A DNA stretch of 64,000 nt from Streptomyces nymphaeiformis (GTDB lineage: Bacteria > Actinomycetota > Actinomycetes > Streptomycetales > Streptomycetaceae): positions 124,001 through 188,000 of the forward strand of contig NZ_JACHJY010000011.1 of the NCBI RefSeq assembly GCF_014203895.1, given 5' to 3'. The position numbers and the translations under genes are program-made. Shown here in pieces: positions 57,001-64,000 of the stretch; positions within the stretch are counted from its first letter, which is position 1, and every line of letters starts with the position of its first letter. Under the pieces are notes generated by a model. It made no database searches and was not told where the DNA came from. It worked only from the letters and a program-made list of their open reading frames with translations.

Positions 57001-57440
57001 GAGACCGGGCCCCAGGGCAGGCGGAGGCCGGGGGAGCCGTCGGTGGGGACGGTGTAGGCCCAGGAGTAGTACGAGAAGGGCTGCCCGTGCGAGGAGACGG
57101 CGAGGATGTCGGAGCGGCCGTCCTTGTCGGGGGGCGTCCAGCCGCAGACCCGGGTGTCGGTGGAGCCCCAGTAGGTCAGCCGCCGGGCGGGGCCGCCGTC
57201 GATGGGGACGAGATGGATCTCGGGATCGAGGCTGCGCCAGTTCGTGTACGCGATGTGGCGGCCGTCCGGCGAGAAGCGCGGGTGGCCGACCCGCGTCCGG
57301 TCGACGGTGAGGCGCCAGGCCCGGCCGGGGCGGTGGCCCTCGGGGACGAGCGGGGCGATCCACAGGTCGTCCTCGGCGGCGAAGCACAGCAGGTCGTCGT
57401 GGAGGTGCGGAAAACGGAGATACGCGACGTCGTCACTCAC
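54066..57440 (-). CDS. Tricorn protease homologue (S41 family)
   Basis: This 1124-residue protein matches tricorn, which degrades peptides released by the proteasome. The first 680 residues form two beta-propellers (repeats such as FSPDGRHIAYTNW, FLSDHEGIGNVYS, FTRDGRYLAFLSW). A C1 helical domain, a PDZ domain (LAGTGIREGAVLTHVDGRPV) and the C2 protease domain follow, with VDVRGNAGGNISELV and the nucleophile Ser1002 or Ser1003 in ATSSDGDMITAAF. The linker near residues 420-445 holds EEADG repeats. The GTG at 57440 has GGAAAG nine bases upstream. It is divergent from a TetR gene. Confidence 0.9.
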   Translation of the reverse strand: MSDDVAYLRFPHLHDDLLCFAAEDDLWIAPLVPEGHRPGRAWRLTVDRTRVGHPRFSPDGRHIAYTNWRSLDPEIHLVPIDGGPARRLTYWGSTDTRVCGWTPPDKDGRSDILAVSSHGQPFSYYSWAYTVPTDGSPGLRLPWGPVSDIAVTGDPAICGTGGERRSLLLTGKPPHEPASWKRYLGGATGRLWLHGERLLPDIGGHLDAPMTVGGRIAFLSDHEGIGNVYSCLPGGTDLRRHTDHDDFYARHASSDGRRIVYQCAGDLWIVDSLAAEARPRKLEVRLGGQRVGRRSYQVPAAHHVDAVSVDETGRASAVSVRGSLYWLTHRDGPARTIIDTPGVRVRLPEMLGSSGQVAYVTDADGEDAVEVAYLPRASGDRPPRRLASGDLGRVEEMVADPDGERLAIASHDGRLLLLDATEESGGEEADGEEADGEEADGEPSTGETSTGEVTELIRSVNGPVRDLAFSPDGDWLTWSHPGIGRSLRSIKMARISGPGARTVVDVTNGRFEDENPVFTRDGRYLAFLSWRGFDPVYDVHTGDLSFPLGCRPYLVPLSSATPSPFALLPDGRPAAGGLDPADDDTESADGTVTVEIEGLPERVTPFPVAASKYSALHPVSGGGLVWLRWPISGALGETFANPADTSGKPTLEHFSITKARKSELAKDLDWFAVSGDGTRLVVADEGELRAVPATESGDGDSTVYLDLRRILHEIDPGAEWRQAFDEAGRIVRAYFWEPEMGGVDWTAVLDQYRPLVERVASPDEFADLLREVMGELGTSHAYVTPARRNEGPPHYQRPMGLLGANLVPREAGWTVKRILPGESSDSKARSPLAGTGIREGAVLTHVDGRPVDPVTGPYPLLSGTGGTTVELTFTPAEGEGRARRVAVVPLVDERPLRYQDWVAKRRAVVREISGGRCGYLHIPDMGGSGWAQFNRDLRMEVSRPALIVDVRGNAGGNISELVIEKLTRRILGWDLTRNAQPVSYASNAPRGPVVALADEATSSDGDMITAAFKLLGLGPVVGQRTWGGVVGMTGRHRLGDGTQITVPMNAAWFPEYGWSLENHGVEPDLAVLRTPLDWAEGRHAQLDDAVHVALALLDETPAASPPGYESLPDRSRPKLPPRAP
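56116..56175 (-). repeat. 15-bp minisatellite inside the tricorn gene
   Basis: TCACCGTCGGCCTCC repeats three times from 56116, with a fourth diverged unit at 56161 and related 15-base units before it. In the protein this gives a run of EEADG units in an acidic linker between propeller blades, so unit number can change without a frameshift. Confidence 0.8.
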
Positions 57441-57534
57441 CTCCTCATGCTTTCCGCGCGGACGGGGTGAGGCAACTCGTACGTGTATGCGGGCGTCCTG
57501 TGGGGTGTCGGCGCCCGTGTGGGCCAGGACACGT

Positions 57535-57595
57535 ACGAAACGGTTTCGTTTCGCTGACGGCGGGGGTATCTTCGTACTGTACGAAACCGTTTCGT
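57535..57595. promoter_or_regulatory. Twin TetR operators
   Basis: ACGAAAC-G-GTTTCGT (57535-57549) and ACGAAAC-C-GTTTCGT (57581-57595) are the same 15-bp palindrome, 46 bases apart, just upstream of the TetR gene. A TACTGT (57575-57580) next to the second could be its -10 box. Confidence 0.75.
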
Positions 57596-57612
57596 TCGGT
57601 CCGGAGGTTCGC

Positions 57613-58185
57613 ATGGCTCGCAGCAGGCTCACTCCCGAGCGGGAGTCCGAGCTGTACGGAGCCGTGCTCGACCTCCTGCGCGAGGTCGGCTACGACGCCC
57701 TCACCATGGACGCCGTCGCCGCCCGCACCCACTCCAGCAAGGCCACCCTCTACCGCCAGTGGGGGAGCAAGCCGGAGCTGGTCGCCAGGGCGCTGCGCGC
57801 GAACAAGCCCGCCGATCTCACCCAGATCGACACCGGTTCGCTGCGCGGTGACTTCCAGGAGATGGTGGCGCAGACCGACGACTGCCAGATGGAGAAGGAC
57901 TCCGCGCTGATGCGGGGCCTCGCCCATGCCGTCCACGCCAACCCCGAACTGCACCGGGCGCTCCGCGAGCTGCTCGTCGAACCCGAGATGACCGGCCTCG
58001 ACGAAGTGCTGAACCGAGCGGTCCGCAGGGGTGAGGTCGACGCCGGGAACCCGGCGCTGAAACTCGTCCCGCACATGCTGATCGGTGCGTTCATCGCCCG
58101 GCCGCTGATCGACGATCAGACCGTCGACCGCGCCTTCCTCAGCGCCTACGTCGACGCCGTCGTGCTCCCCTCACTCGGCCTCTGA
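57613..58185 (+). CDS. TetR/AcrR family transcriptional regulator
   Basis: This 190-residue protein has an N-terminal HTH at about residues 15-60 with AVAARTHSSKATLYRQW and a C-terminal TetR_C-type ligand domain. The ATG at 57613 follows GGAGG by five bases. Two identical palindromes upstream are the likely autoregulatory sites. The next gene, 105 bases downstream, is an MMPL exporter that it probably controls. Confidence 0.92.
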   Translation: MARSRLTPERESELYGAVLDLLREVGYDALTMDAVAARTHSSKATLYRQWGSKPELVARALRANKPADLTQIDTGSLRGDFQEMVAQTDDCQMEKDSALMRGLAHAVHANPELHRALRELLVEPEMTGLDEVLNRAVRRGEVDAGNPALKLVPHMLIGAFIARPLIDDQTVDRAFLSAYVDAVVLPSLGL

Positions 58186-58290
58186 CCCCGCACCACCCCG
58201 CACCACCCCTCTCCACCTGACGTCGCACCGCTCACGCCGTCGGGCCGGCTCCCCATGCCCTGTCCCACCCCACACCGGGAGTACGCCCCC

Positions 58291-60453
58291 GTGGCCACGT
58301 TCCTCTACAAGCTGGGCCGCACCGCCTTCCGGCGCCGCCGGCTCGTCGCCCTCCTCTGGGTGGCGCTGCTCGCGATCGCCGGCGTCGGTGCCGCCACCGC
58401 GTCCACGCCCACCTCCAGTTCCTTCTCGATCCCCGGCACCGAGGCCCAGCGCGCCTTCGACCTGCTCGAAGAGCGCTTCCCGGGCGCCGGAGCCGACGGG
58501 GCCACCGCCCGCGTCGTCTTCAAGGCCCCCGCGGGCGAGAAGATGACCGACCCGGCGCACAAGGCCGTCGTCGAGGAGACCGTCGCCGCGCTCAAGTCCG
58601 GCTCGGACCAGATCGTCCAGGTCACCGACCCGTACACCGCGCACGCCGTCTCGCAGAACGGCTCCACCGCCTACGTCTCGGTCTCCTACAAGGTCAACGG
58701 GATGGAGCTGACCGACGCGACCCGTGACGCCCTCAAGGACGCCGGTCACGACGCCCAGGGCAAGGGCCTGACCGTCGAGATCGGCGGCGACGCCCTCCAG
58801 ACCATGCCCGAGCAGGGCGCGAGCGAGGCCATCGGCATCGTCCTCGCCGGCATCGTGCTCGTCATCACCTTCGGCTCGCTCGTCGCGGCCGGGCTCCCGC
58901 TGCTCACCGCCGTCATCGGCGTCGGCATCGGCGTCTCGTCGATCACGGCGCTGGCGAACGTCCTGGACCTCGGCACCACCACCTCCACGCTCGCGTCGAT
59001 GATCGGCCTCGCCGTCGGCATCGACTACGCCCTCTTCATCGTCTCCCGCTACCGCGCGGAGCTCGCCGACGGCCGGGACCGCGAGGACGCCGCGGGCCGC
59101 GCGGTCGGCACGGCCGGATCCGCCGTCGTCTTCGCCGGACTCACCGTCGTCATCGCCCTGGTCGGCCTGGCCGTCGTCAACATCCCGATGCTGACGAAGA
59201 TGGGCTTCGCCGCCGCCGGCACGGTCGTGATCGCCGTACTGATCGCGCTCACCCTGATCCCCGCGCTGCTCGGCTTCGCCGGGAACAAGGTCGTCGGCCG
59301 CAAGCAGCGCAAGGGCACGGCTCCCGCGAAGAGCGACAAGCCCAACGGCGGCACCCGCTGGGCCCGCTTCGTCATCCGCCGTCCGCTGATGGTGCTGATC
59401 GTCGGCGTCCTCGGCCTCGGTGCGATCGCCGTGCCCGCCGCCTCGCTGGAGATGGGCCTGCCGGACGACGGCGTCAAGCCGACCTCCACCTCCGAGCGCC
59501 GGGCGTACGACGCGCTGTCCGAGGGCTTCGGCCCCGGCTTCAACGGCCCGCTGCTCGTCGTCGTGGACGGGGACAAGGCGACCGCCGACCGGACGGTCTC
59601 CACGATCAAGGGCCTCGACGGCTGGGCCGCGGTCACCCCGGCCACCCCGAACAAGGCCGGCGACGCCGCCATGATCACGGTGATCCCGAAGGACCGCCCG
59701 TCCTCGACCGCCACCGAGGGCCTGGTCCACGACATCCGCGACGCCACCGGCGACGACGTCCTCGTCACCGGCGCCACCGCGATGAACATCGACTTCTCGC
59801 AGAAGATGAACGACGCGCTCGTGCCGTACCTGGCGCTCGTCGTCGGCCTCGCCTTCGTGCTCCTGACCCTGGTCTTCCGCTCGGTCCTCGTGCCGCTGAA
59901 GGCGGCCCTCGGCTTCCTGCTCTCGGTGGTCGCCGCCCTCGGCGCGGTCGTCGCGGTCTTCCAGTGGGGCTGGCTCGGCAGCCTCTTCGGGGTCGAGCAG
60001 ACCGGCCCGATCATGTCGATGATGCCGATCTTCATGGTGGGCGTGGTCTTCGGTCTCGCCATGGACTACGAGGTCTTCCTCGTGACCCGGATGCGCGAGG
60101 CGTACGTGCACGGCGAGCGGCCCGGCGAGGCGATCGTGACCGGCTTCCGGCACAGCGCCCGGGTCGTCACCGCCGCCGCGGTGATCATGATCGCGGTCTT
60201 CTCCGGCTTCATCGGCATGGACGACCAGATGGTCAAGATGATCGGCTTCGGCCTGGCCGCCGCCGTCCTCTTCGACGCCTTCGTGGTCCGCATGGCGATC
60301 GTCCCGGCCGTGCTCGCGCTCCTGGGCCACAAGGCCTGGTGGCTGCCGAAGTGGCTCGACCGGATCCTGCCGAACGTGGACGTGGAGGGCGAGAGCCTCG
60401 CCACGTCGACGGGTGAGCCGGACGCAGCCAGGCCGGACCTCGTGAAGGTCTGA
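58291..60453 (+). CDS. MMPL family (RND) exporter
   Basis: This 720-residue membrane protein has the two-fold RND layout. One helix is followed by a large outer domain and five helices, and this is then repeated. GLAVGIDYALFIVSRYRAEL and FGLAMDYEVFLVTRMREAY are the paired MMPL signatures holding the proton-relay Asp residues. Relatives export lipids or antibiotics. The GTG at 58291 follows GGGAG. A TetR gene precedes it on the same strand. Confidence 0.93.
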   Translation: MATFLYKLGRTAFRRRRLVALLWVALLAIAGVGAATASTPTSSSFSIPGTEAQRAFDLLEERFPGAGADGATARVVFKAPAGEKMTDPAHKAVVEETVAALKSGSDQIVQVTDPYTAHAVSQNGSTAYVSVSYKVNGMELTDATRDALKDAGHDAQGKGLTVEIGGDALQTMPEQGASEAIGIVLAGIVLVITFGSLVAAGLPLLTAVIGVGIGVSSITALANVLDLGTTTSTLASMIGLAVGIDYALFIVSRYRAELADGRDREDAAGRAVGTAGSAVVFAGLTVVIALVGLAVVNIPMLTKMGFAAAGTVVIAVLIALTLIPALLGFAGNKVVGRKQRKGTAPAKSDKPNGGTRWARFVIRRPLMVLIVGVLGLGAIAVPAASLEMGLPDDGVKPTSTSERRAYDALSEGFGPGFNGPLLVVVDGDKATADRTVSTIKGLDGWAAVTPATPNKAGDAAMITVIPKDRPSSTATEGLVHDIRDATGDDVLVTGATAMNIDFSQKMNDALVPYLALVVGLAFVLLTLVFRSVLVPLKAALGFLLSVVAALGAVVAVFQWGWLGSLFGVEQTGPIMSMMPIFMVGVVFGLAMDYEVFLVTRMREAYVHGERPGEAIVTGFRHSARVVTAAAVIMIAVFSGFIGMDDQMVKMIGFGLAAAVLFDAFVVRMAIVPAVLALLGHKAWWLPKWLDRILPNVDVEGESLATSTGEPDAARPDLVKV

Positions 60454-60480
60454 CCCTCGGCCCGATCCGTACGGACGCCG

Positions 60481-60843
60481 TCAGTGTGTCGTCATCGACG
60501 ACGTACTGGCGGCGTACGTGTGTTTCAGGAAGCGCGACAGGGCCGTCGTGTCGAACTGCACGACCGTGACGCCGCCGTCCTGGTGGAGCTCGACGACCGT
60601 CTGCACCCGGCCGCAGGGCCAGACGCCTATGTCGCCGCGGCGGGTCGGGGTGCGCATGCCCGTCTCCAGGACGGTGCGCGGGAAGGACCACTCGACGGCG
60701 TCGGGGAAGACGAAGCGGACGGTCGCGGGGGAGCGGCCGGGATCGTAGCGGAGGGCCACGGGGACCGGGCGGGAGAGAGGGGCGTCGCTGATGATGCGTC
60801 CCTTGGCATGGTCGTCGACTGCGTGATCGTCTACGGCAACCAT
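60481..60843 (-). CDS. ssgE: SsgA-like cell-division/sporulation protein (SsgE)
   Basis: This 120-residue protein belongs to the actinomycete SsgA-like (SALP) family, which steers septum placement and wall remodelling during sporulation. VALRYDPGRSPATVRFVF, WSFPRTVLETGM and GDIGVWPCGR are the conserved stretches. The ATG follows GAGGAG. Position relative to hrdD and the surrounding gene order match SsgE (SCO3158 in S. coelicolor), reported to act in spore separation. Identity as SsgE rather than another SALP rests on context. Confidence 0.85.
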   Translation of the reverse strand: MVAVDDHAVDDHAKGRIISDAPLSRPVPVALRYDPGRSPATVRFVFPDAVEWSFPRTVLETGMRTPTRRGDIGVWPCGRVQTVVELHQDGGVTVVQFDTTALSRFLKHTYAASTSSMTTH

Positions 60844-61027
60844 GGTGACTCCTCACCGTTTGTCCTCTATCTACCAATGTCCCACTCCTTCCCGGTGGGG
60901 GCGCGGCGCATGCCTGTGGGGCGGGAGGTGTGGGCGGGCTCACGTGCGCGGGGCGGGAGACGCGGACGGGCTCACGCGCGCGGGGTCGTGCGCGCTCGTG
61001 CGCCGGGGTTCTGTGAGTGATGCGCTC

Positions 61028-61066
61028 TTGCAACCCATTCGCAGGAGCGTCTTAGAATTCCGGACG
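61028..61066 (+). promoter_or_regulatory. Possible Nur box and leaderless promoter of cbiM
   Basis: TTGCAA-N5-TCGCAG at 61028-61044 resembles the Streptomyces Nur box TTGCAA-N5-TTGCAA (10 of 12 arm positions). TTGCAA could also serve as -35, with TAGAAT at 61053-61058 as -10, seven bases before the GTG start. Nur with nickel would then block the promoter. No cobalamin riboswitch is visible. Confidence 0.45.
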
Positions 61067-62085
61067 TGCATGTACCTGACGGATTCATCAACGCCCCCGT
61101 ATCGGCCGCCGCCGGTGTCGTCGCCGCCGGCGCCGTCGCCGCCGGCCTGCGCGGAGCCCGCCGCGAGCTGGACGAGCGCACCGCGCCCCTCGCCGGGCTC
61201 GTCGCGGCGTTCATCTTCGCCGTACAGATGCTGAACTTCCCGGTCGCCGCCGGGACCAGCGGGCACCTGCTCGGCGGCGCGCTCGCCGCGATCCTCGTCG
61301 GGCCCTGGACCGGCGTCCTGTGCATCGCCGTCGTCCTGCTCATGCAGGGCATCCTCTTCGCCGACGGCGGCCTCACCGCCCTCGGCGTGAACATCACCGT
61401 CATGGGCGTCGTCACCGTCGTCGTCGCCTACGCGCTCTTCCGCGGCCTGGTCCTCGTCCTGCCGCGCACCCGCCGCTCGGTGACCGTGGCCTCGTTCGTC
61501 GCCGCGCTCGTCTCCGTGCCGGCCGCGGCCACCGCGTTCACCCTCATCTACGCGATCGGCGGCACCACCGACGTCCCCGTCCCCAAGGTCCTCACGGCCA
61601 TGGTCGGCGTGCACGTCCTCATCGGCGTCGGCGAGGCCGTCATCACCATGCTGACCGTCGGCGCCGTCGTCGCCGTCCGCCCCGACCTCGTGTACGGCGC
61701 CCGCGGCCTGACCGCGCCGCTCAAGCTCCGCGTCGACGGCGAGCTGGTCGACGCGGCCCCGGCCCCCGTCGAGAAGGGCTCCCCGAAGAAGCTGTGGATC
61801 GGCGGCCTCGTCACCGCCCTCGTCCTCGCCGGCTTCGTCTCCTTCTACGCCTCCGCCAGCCCCGACGGCCTGGAGAAGGTCGCCGCCGACCAGGGCATCG
61901 ACAAGAACGTCGGGAAGCACGCCTCCGCGGACTCCCCGCTCGCCGACTACGGCGTCAAGGGCGTCGAGGCCCCCCGGCTCTCCGGCGGTCTCGCCGGGAT
62001 GATCGGCGTCGGCGCGACCCTCGCCGTCGGCTCGGGCGCCTTCTGGGTGGTCCGCCGCCGCAAGACCGCCTCCCTGGAGGCCTGA
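61066..62085 (+). CDS. cbiM: ECF cobalt/nickel transporter S component CbiM
   Basis: This 339-residue membrane protein starts MHVPDGFIN; in this family the N-terminal Met-His coordinates the metal, so the GTG at 61066 (encoding Met-His-Val) is fixed by that chemistry. Seven or so helices form the CbiM domain (to about residue 220). The last 100 residues resemble CbiN/PDGLE: two helices with an outer loop carrying SFYASASPDGLEKVA. It is therefore a CbiM-CbiN fusion. It begins the cbiM-cbiQ-cbiO operon, and nickel or cobalt are equally possible. Confidence 0.9.
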   Translation: MHVPDGFINAPVSAAAGVVAAGAVAAGLRGARRELDERTAPLAGLVAAFIFAVQMLNFPVAAGTSGHLLGGALAAILVGPWTGVLCIAVVLLMQGILFADGGLTALGVNITVMGVVTVVVAYALFRGLVLVLPRTRRSVTVASFVAALVSVPAAATAFTLIYAIGGTTDVPVPKVLTAMVGVHVLIGVGEAVITMLTVGAVVAVRPDLVYGARGLTAPLKLRVDGELVDAAPAPVEKGSPKKLWIGGLVTALVLAGFVSFYASASPDGLEKVAADQGIDKNVGKHASADSPLADYGVKGVEAPRLSGGLAGMIGVGATLAVGSGAFWVVRRRKTASLEA

Positions 62086-62086
62086 C

Positions 62087-62835
62087 ATGGGAGCGGGGCA
62101 CGCCCACAAGCTCTACCGGCAGGGGCACTCGCCGGTCCACGAGCTGCCTCCGCACACCAAGCTCGCCGCCGTCCTCGGCTTCGTCGTGGTCGTCGTCTCG
62201 ACGCCCCGCGAGGCCGTCTGGGCCTTCGCCCTCTACGCCGTCCTCCTCGGGGCCGTCGCGGCGAAGGCCCGGATCCCGGCCGGCTTCCTGCTGAAGCGGC
62301 TGCTCATCGAGATCCCGTTCGTCGCGTTCGCGCTGCTCATGCCCTTCGTGGTCCCCGGCGAGCAGACGACGGTCCTCGGGGTGCCGCTGAGCGTCCCCGG
62401 CCTGTGGGGCGCCTGGAACGTCCTCGCCAAGGGCACCCTCGGCGTCGCCGCCTCCGTGCTCCTCGCCTCGACCACCGAACTGCGGGCCCTGGTCCTCGGC
62501 CTCCAGCGGCTCAAGCTGCCGCCCCTGCTGGTCCAGATCGCCTCGTTCATGATCCGGTACGGCGACGTCATCACCGACGAGATGCGCCGCATGTCCGTCG
62601 CCCGCCGCTCGCGCGGCTTCGAGGCGAAGGGCGTCCGCCACTGGGGCGTCCTCGCCAAGTCCGCCGGCGCCCTCTTCATCCGCTCGTACGAGCGCGGCGA
62701 ACGCGTCCACCTCGCCATGGTCAGCCGCGGCTACGCCGGCACCATGCCGGTCATCGACGAGGTGACCGCCACCCGCGCCCAGTGGACGTACGCCGCCGCC
62801 CTGCCGCTCACCGCACTCCTGATCTGCCTCCTGGG

Positions 62836-62848
<13 letters not shown>
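62087..62848 (+). CDS. cbiQ: ECF transporter T component CbiQ
   Basis: This 253-residue membrane protein couples ATPase movement to the substrate-binding subunit. The two coupling-helix motifs ARRSRGF and MVSRGY are present in the cytoplasmic region, and four to five membrane helices flank them. The ATG lies one base after the cbiM stop codon, and GGAGG in the end of cbiM is its ribosome site. It overlaps cbiO. Confidence 0.93.
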
Positions 62849-63585
<737 letters not shown>

Positions 63586-63652
63586 CACCCCGGAATCGGA
63601 CCCCGGCCGTCCACGTTGCACCATGGGAAGCCGGAAACACGAGCAGGAAGTG

Positions 63653-64000
63653 GTGGCACAGGTGGACGTCCAGGGCACGGTGGCGGCGGGCTGGGAGCCC
63701 GTCAGGGACGCGTTCCTGCGCAACTTCGAGCAGCGGGGCGAGCGCGGCGCGGCCGTCGCCGTCCACCGCGACGGCGTGAAGGTCGTCGACCTGTGGGCGG
63801 GAAGCCGCGACGCCGACGGCACGGACCCGTGGACGGCCGACACCGCGCAGGTGGTCCGCTCGGCCACCAAGGGCGTCGCCGCCGCCGTACCCCTCCTCCT
63901 GCACCAGCGCGGACTGCTCGACCTGGACGCCCCCGTCGCCTCGTACTGGCCCGACTTCAAGGCCCACGGCAAGGACCGGGTGACCGTACGGCAGCTCCTC
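63653..64000 (+). CDS. Beta-lactamase-like serine hydrolase (partial)
   Basis: The gene runs off the window, leaving about 116 residues. WEPVRDAFLRNFEQRGERGA and VDLWAG match the EstB/class C beta-lactamase-related esterases, and SATK is the SxxK motif that holds the nucleophilic serine. The start is not certain: GTG at 63653 follows AGGAA, while an ATG at 63623 lies in the same frame without a ribosome site. The operon break from cbiO is about 67 bases without a clear terminator. Confidence 0.82.
   Translation, partial: MAQVDVQGTVAAGWEPVRDAFLRNFEQRGERGAAVAVHRDGVKVVDLWAGSRDADGTDPWTADTAQVVRSATKGVAAAVPLLLHQRGLLDLDAPVASYWPDFKAHGKDRVTVRQLL

Noticed and set aside
54033..57470. A 1145-codon plus-strand frame opposite the tricorn gene
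   Set aside because: It is the complement of a well-supported protease and shows only low-complexity Gly/Asp/Val sequence.
60844..61065. Cobalamin riboswitch before the cbi operon
   Set aside because: I see no B12-box-like sequence, and the -10 appears to lie only seven bases before the start codon, leaving no leader.

Overview
This is a stretch of a Streptomyces chromosome. The very high G+C with G/C-rich third codon positions, frequent GTG/TTG starts, GTGA/ATGA gene overlaps, the alternative sigma factor HrdD, an SsgA-like protein (best match SsgE) and the divisome protein SepX/GlpR all fit that genus. In S. coelicolor hrdD is SCO3202 and ssgE is SCO3158, so most of the window looks like a core-chromosome segment read in descending SCO order. 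I found no transposase, integrase, CRISPR array or rRNA. There is one tRNA, tRNA-Ala(CGC).

Layout. 1-4.1 kb: a TetR regulator plus efflux pump behind an elaborate operator region (Crp-like palindrome, twin operators, five 15-bp repeats), then a MarR regulator divergent from an extradiol dioxygenase. 4.1-9.4 kb: questin-oxidase-like protein, hrdD behind a textbook SigR promoter, a cluster of intergenic palindromes, and a WYL regulator divergent from a second efflux pump. 9.5-16.1 kb: an internally duplicated Streptomyces protein, a P1 peptidase, an SDR with SARP-type 11-bp repeats upstream, an AfsR-type regulator and LtrA. 16.2-21.2 kb: a five-gene respiratory-type operon (heme-b-like membrane protein, Mo-bis-MGD oxidoreductase, 4x[4Fe-4S] protein, Rieske protein, small membrane protein). 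21.3-30.9 kb: mscL, SAF protein, mtnP, FmdB zinc ribbon under a CIRCE element, MFS, K+/H+ antiporter with an apparent CTG start, penicillin-acylase-family enzyme, 5-FTHF cyclo-ligase. 31-36.1 kb: galU, the MoeA-like glp, moaC, mog, a GNAT and sepX/glpR.

36.2-47.5 kb is the accessory part. Directly behind tRNA-Ala, and bracketed by two related hairpins sharing an identical 15-bp half, lie twelve minus-strand genes that look like a new type of hybrid RiPP pathway. They are a 97-aa peptide with a nitrile-hydratase-like leader, a B12-binding radical SAM enzyme, a GNAT, an esterase, a HydE/BioB-like radical SAM enzyme, an MFS exporter, a stand-alone adenylation enzyme with its own acyl carrier protein, two Fe(II)/2OG hydroxylases, an O-methyltransferase and a second methyltransferase. 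Most are translationally coupled. A hairpin after the peptide gene may set peptide excess.

47.5-64 kb returns to core genes: GNAT, exonuclease III, a MerR regulator divergent from a Baeyer-Villiger monooxygenase/hydrolase/SDR operon, a small coiled-coil protein, GNAT, tricorn protease, TetR plus MMPL exporter, ssgE, an ECF cobalt/nickel importer (cbiM-cbiQ-cbiO) with a possible Nur box, and the start of a serine hydrolase cut by the window edge.
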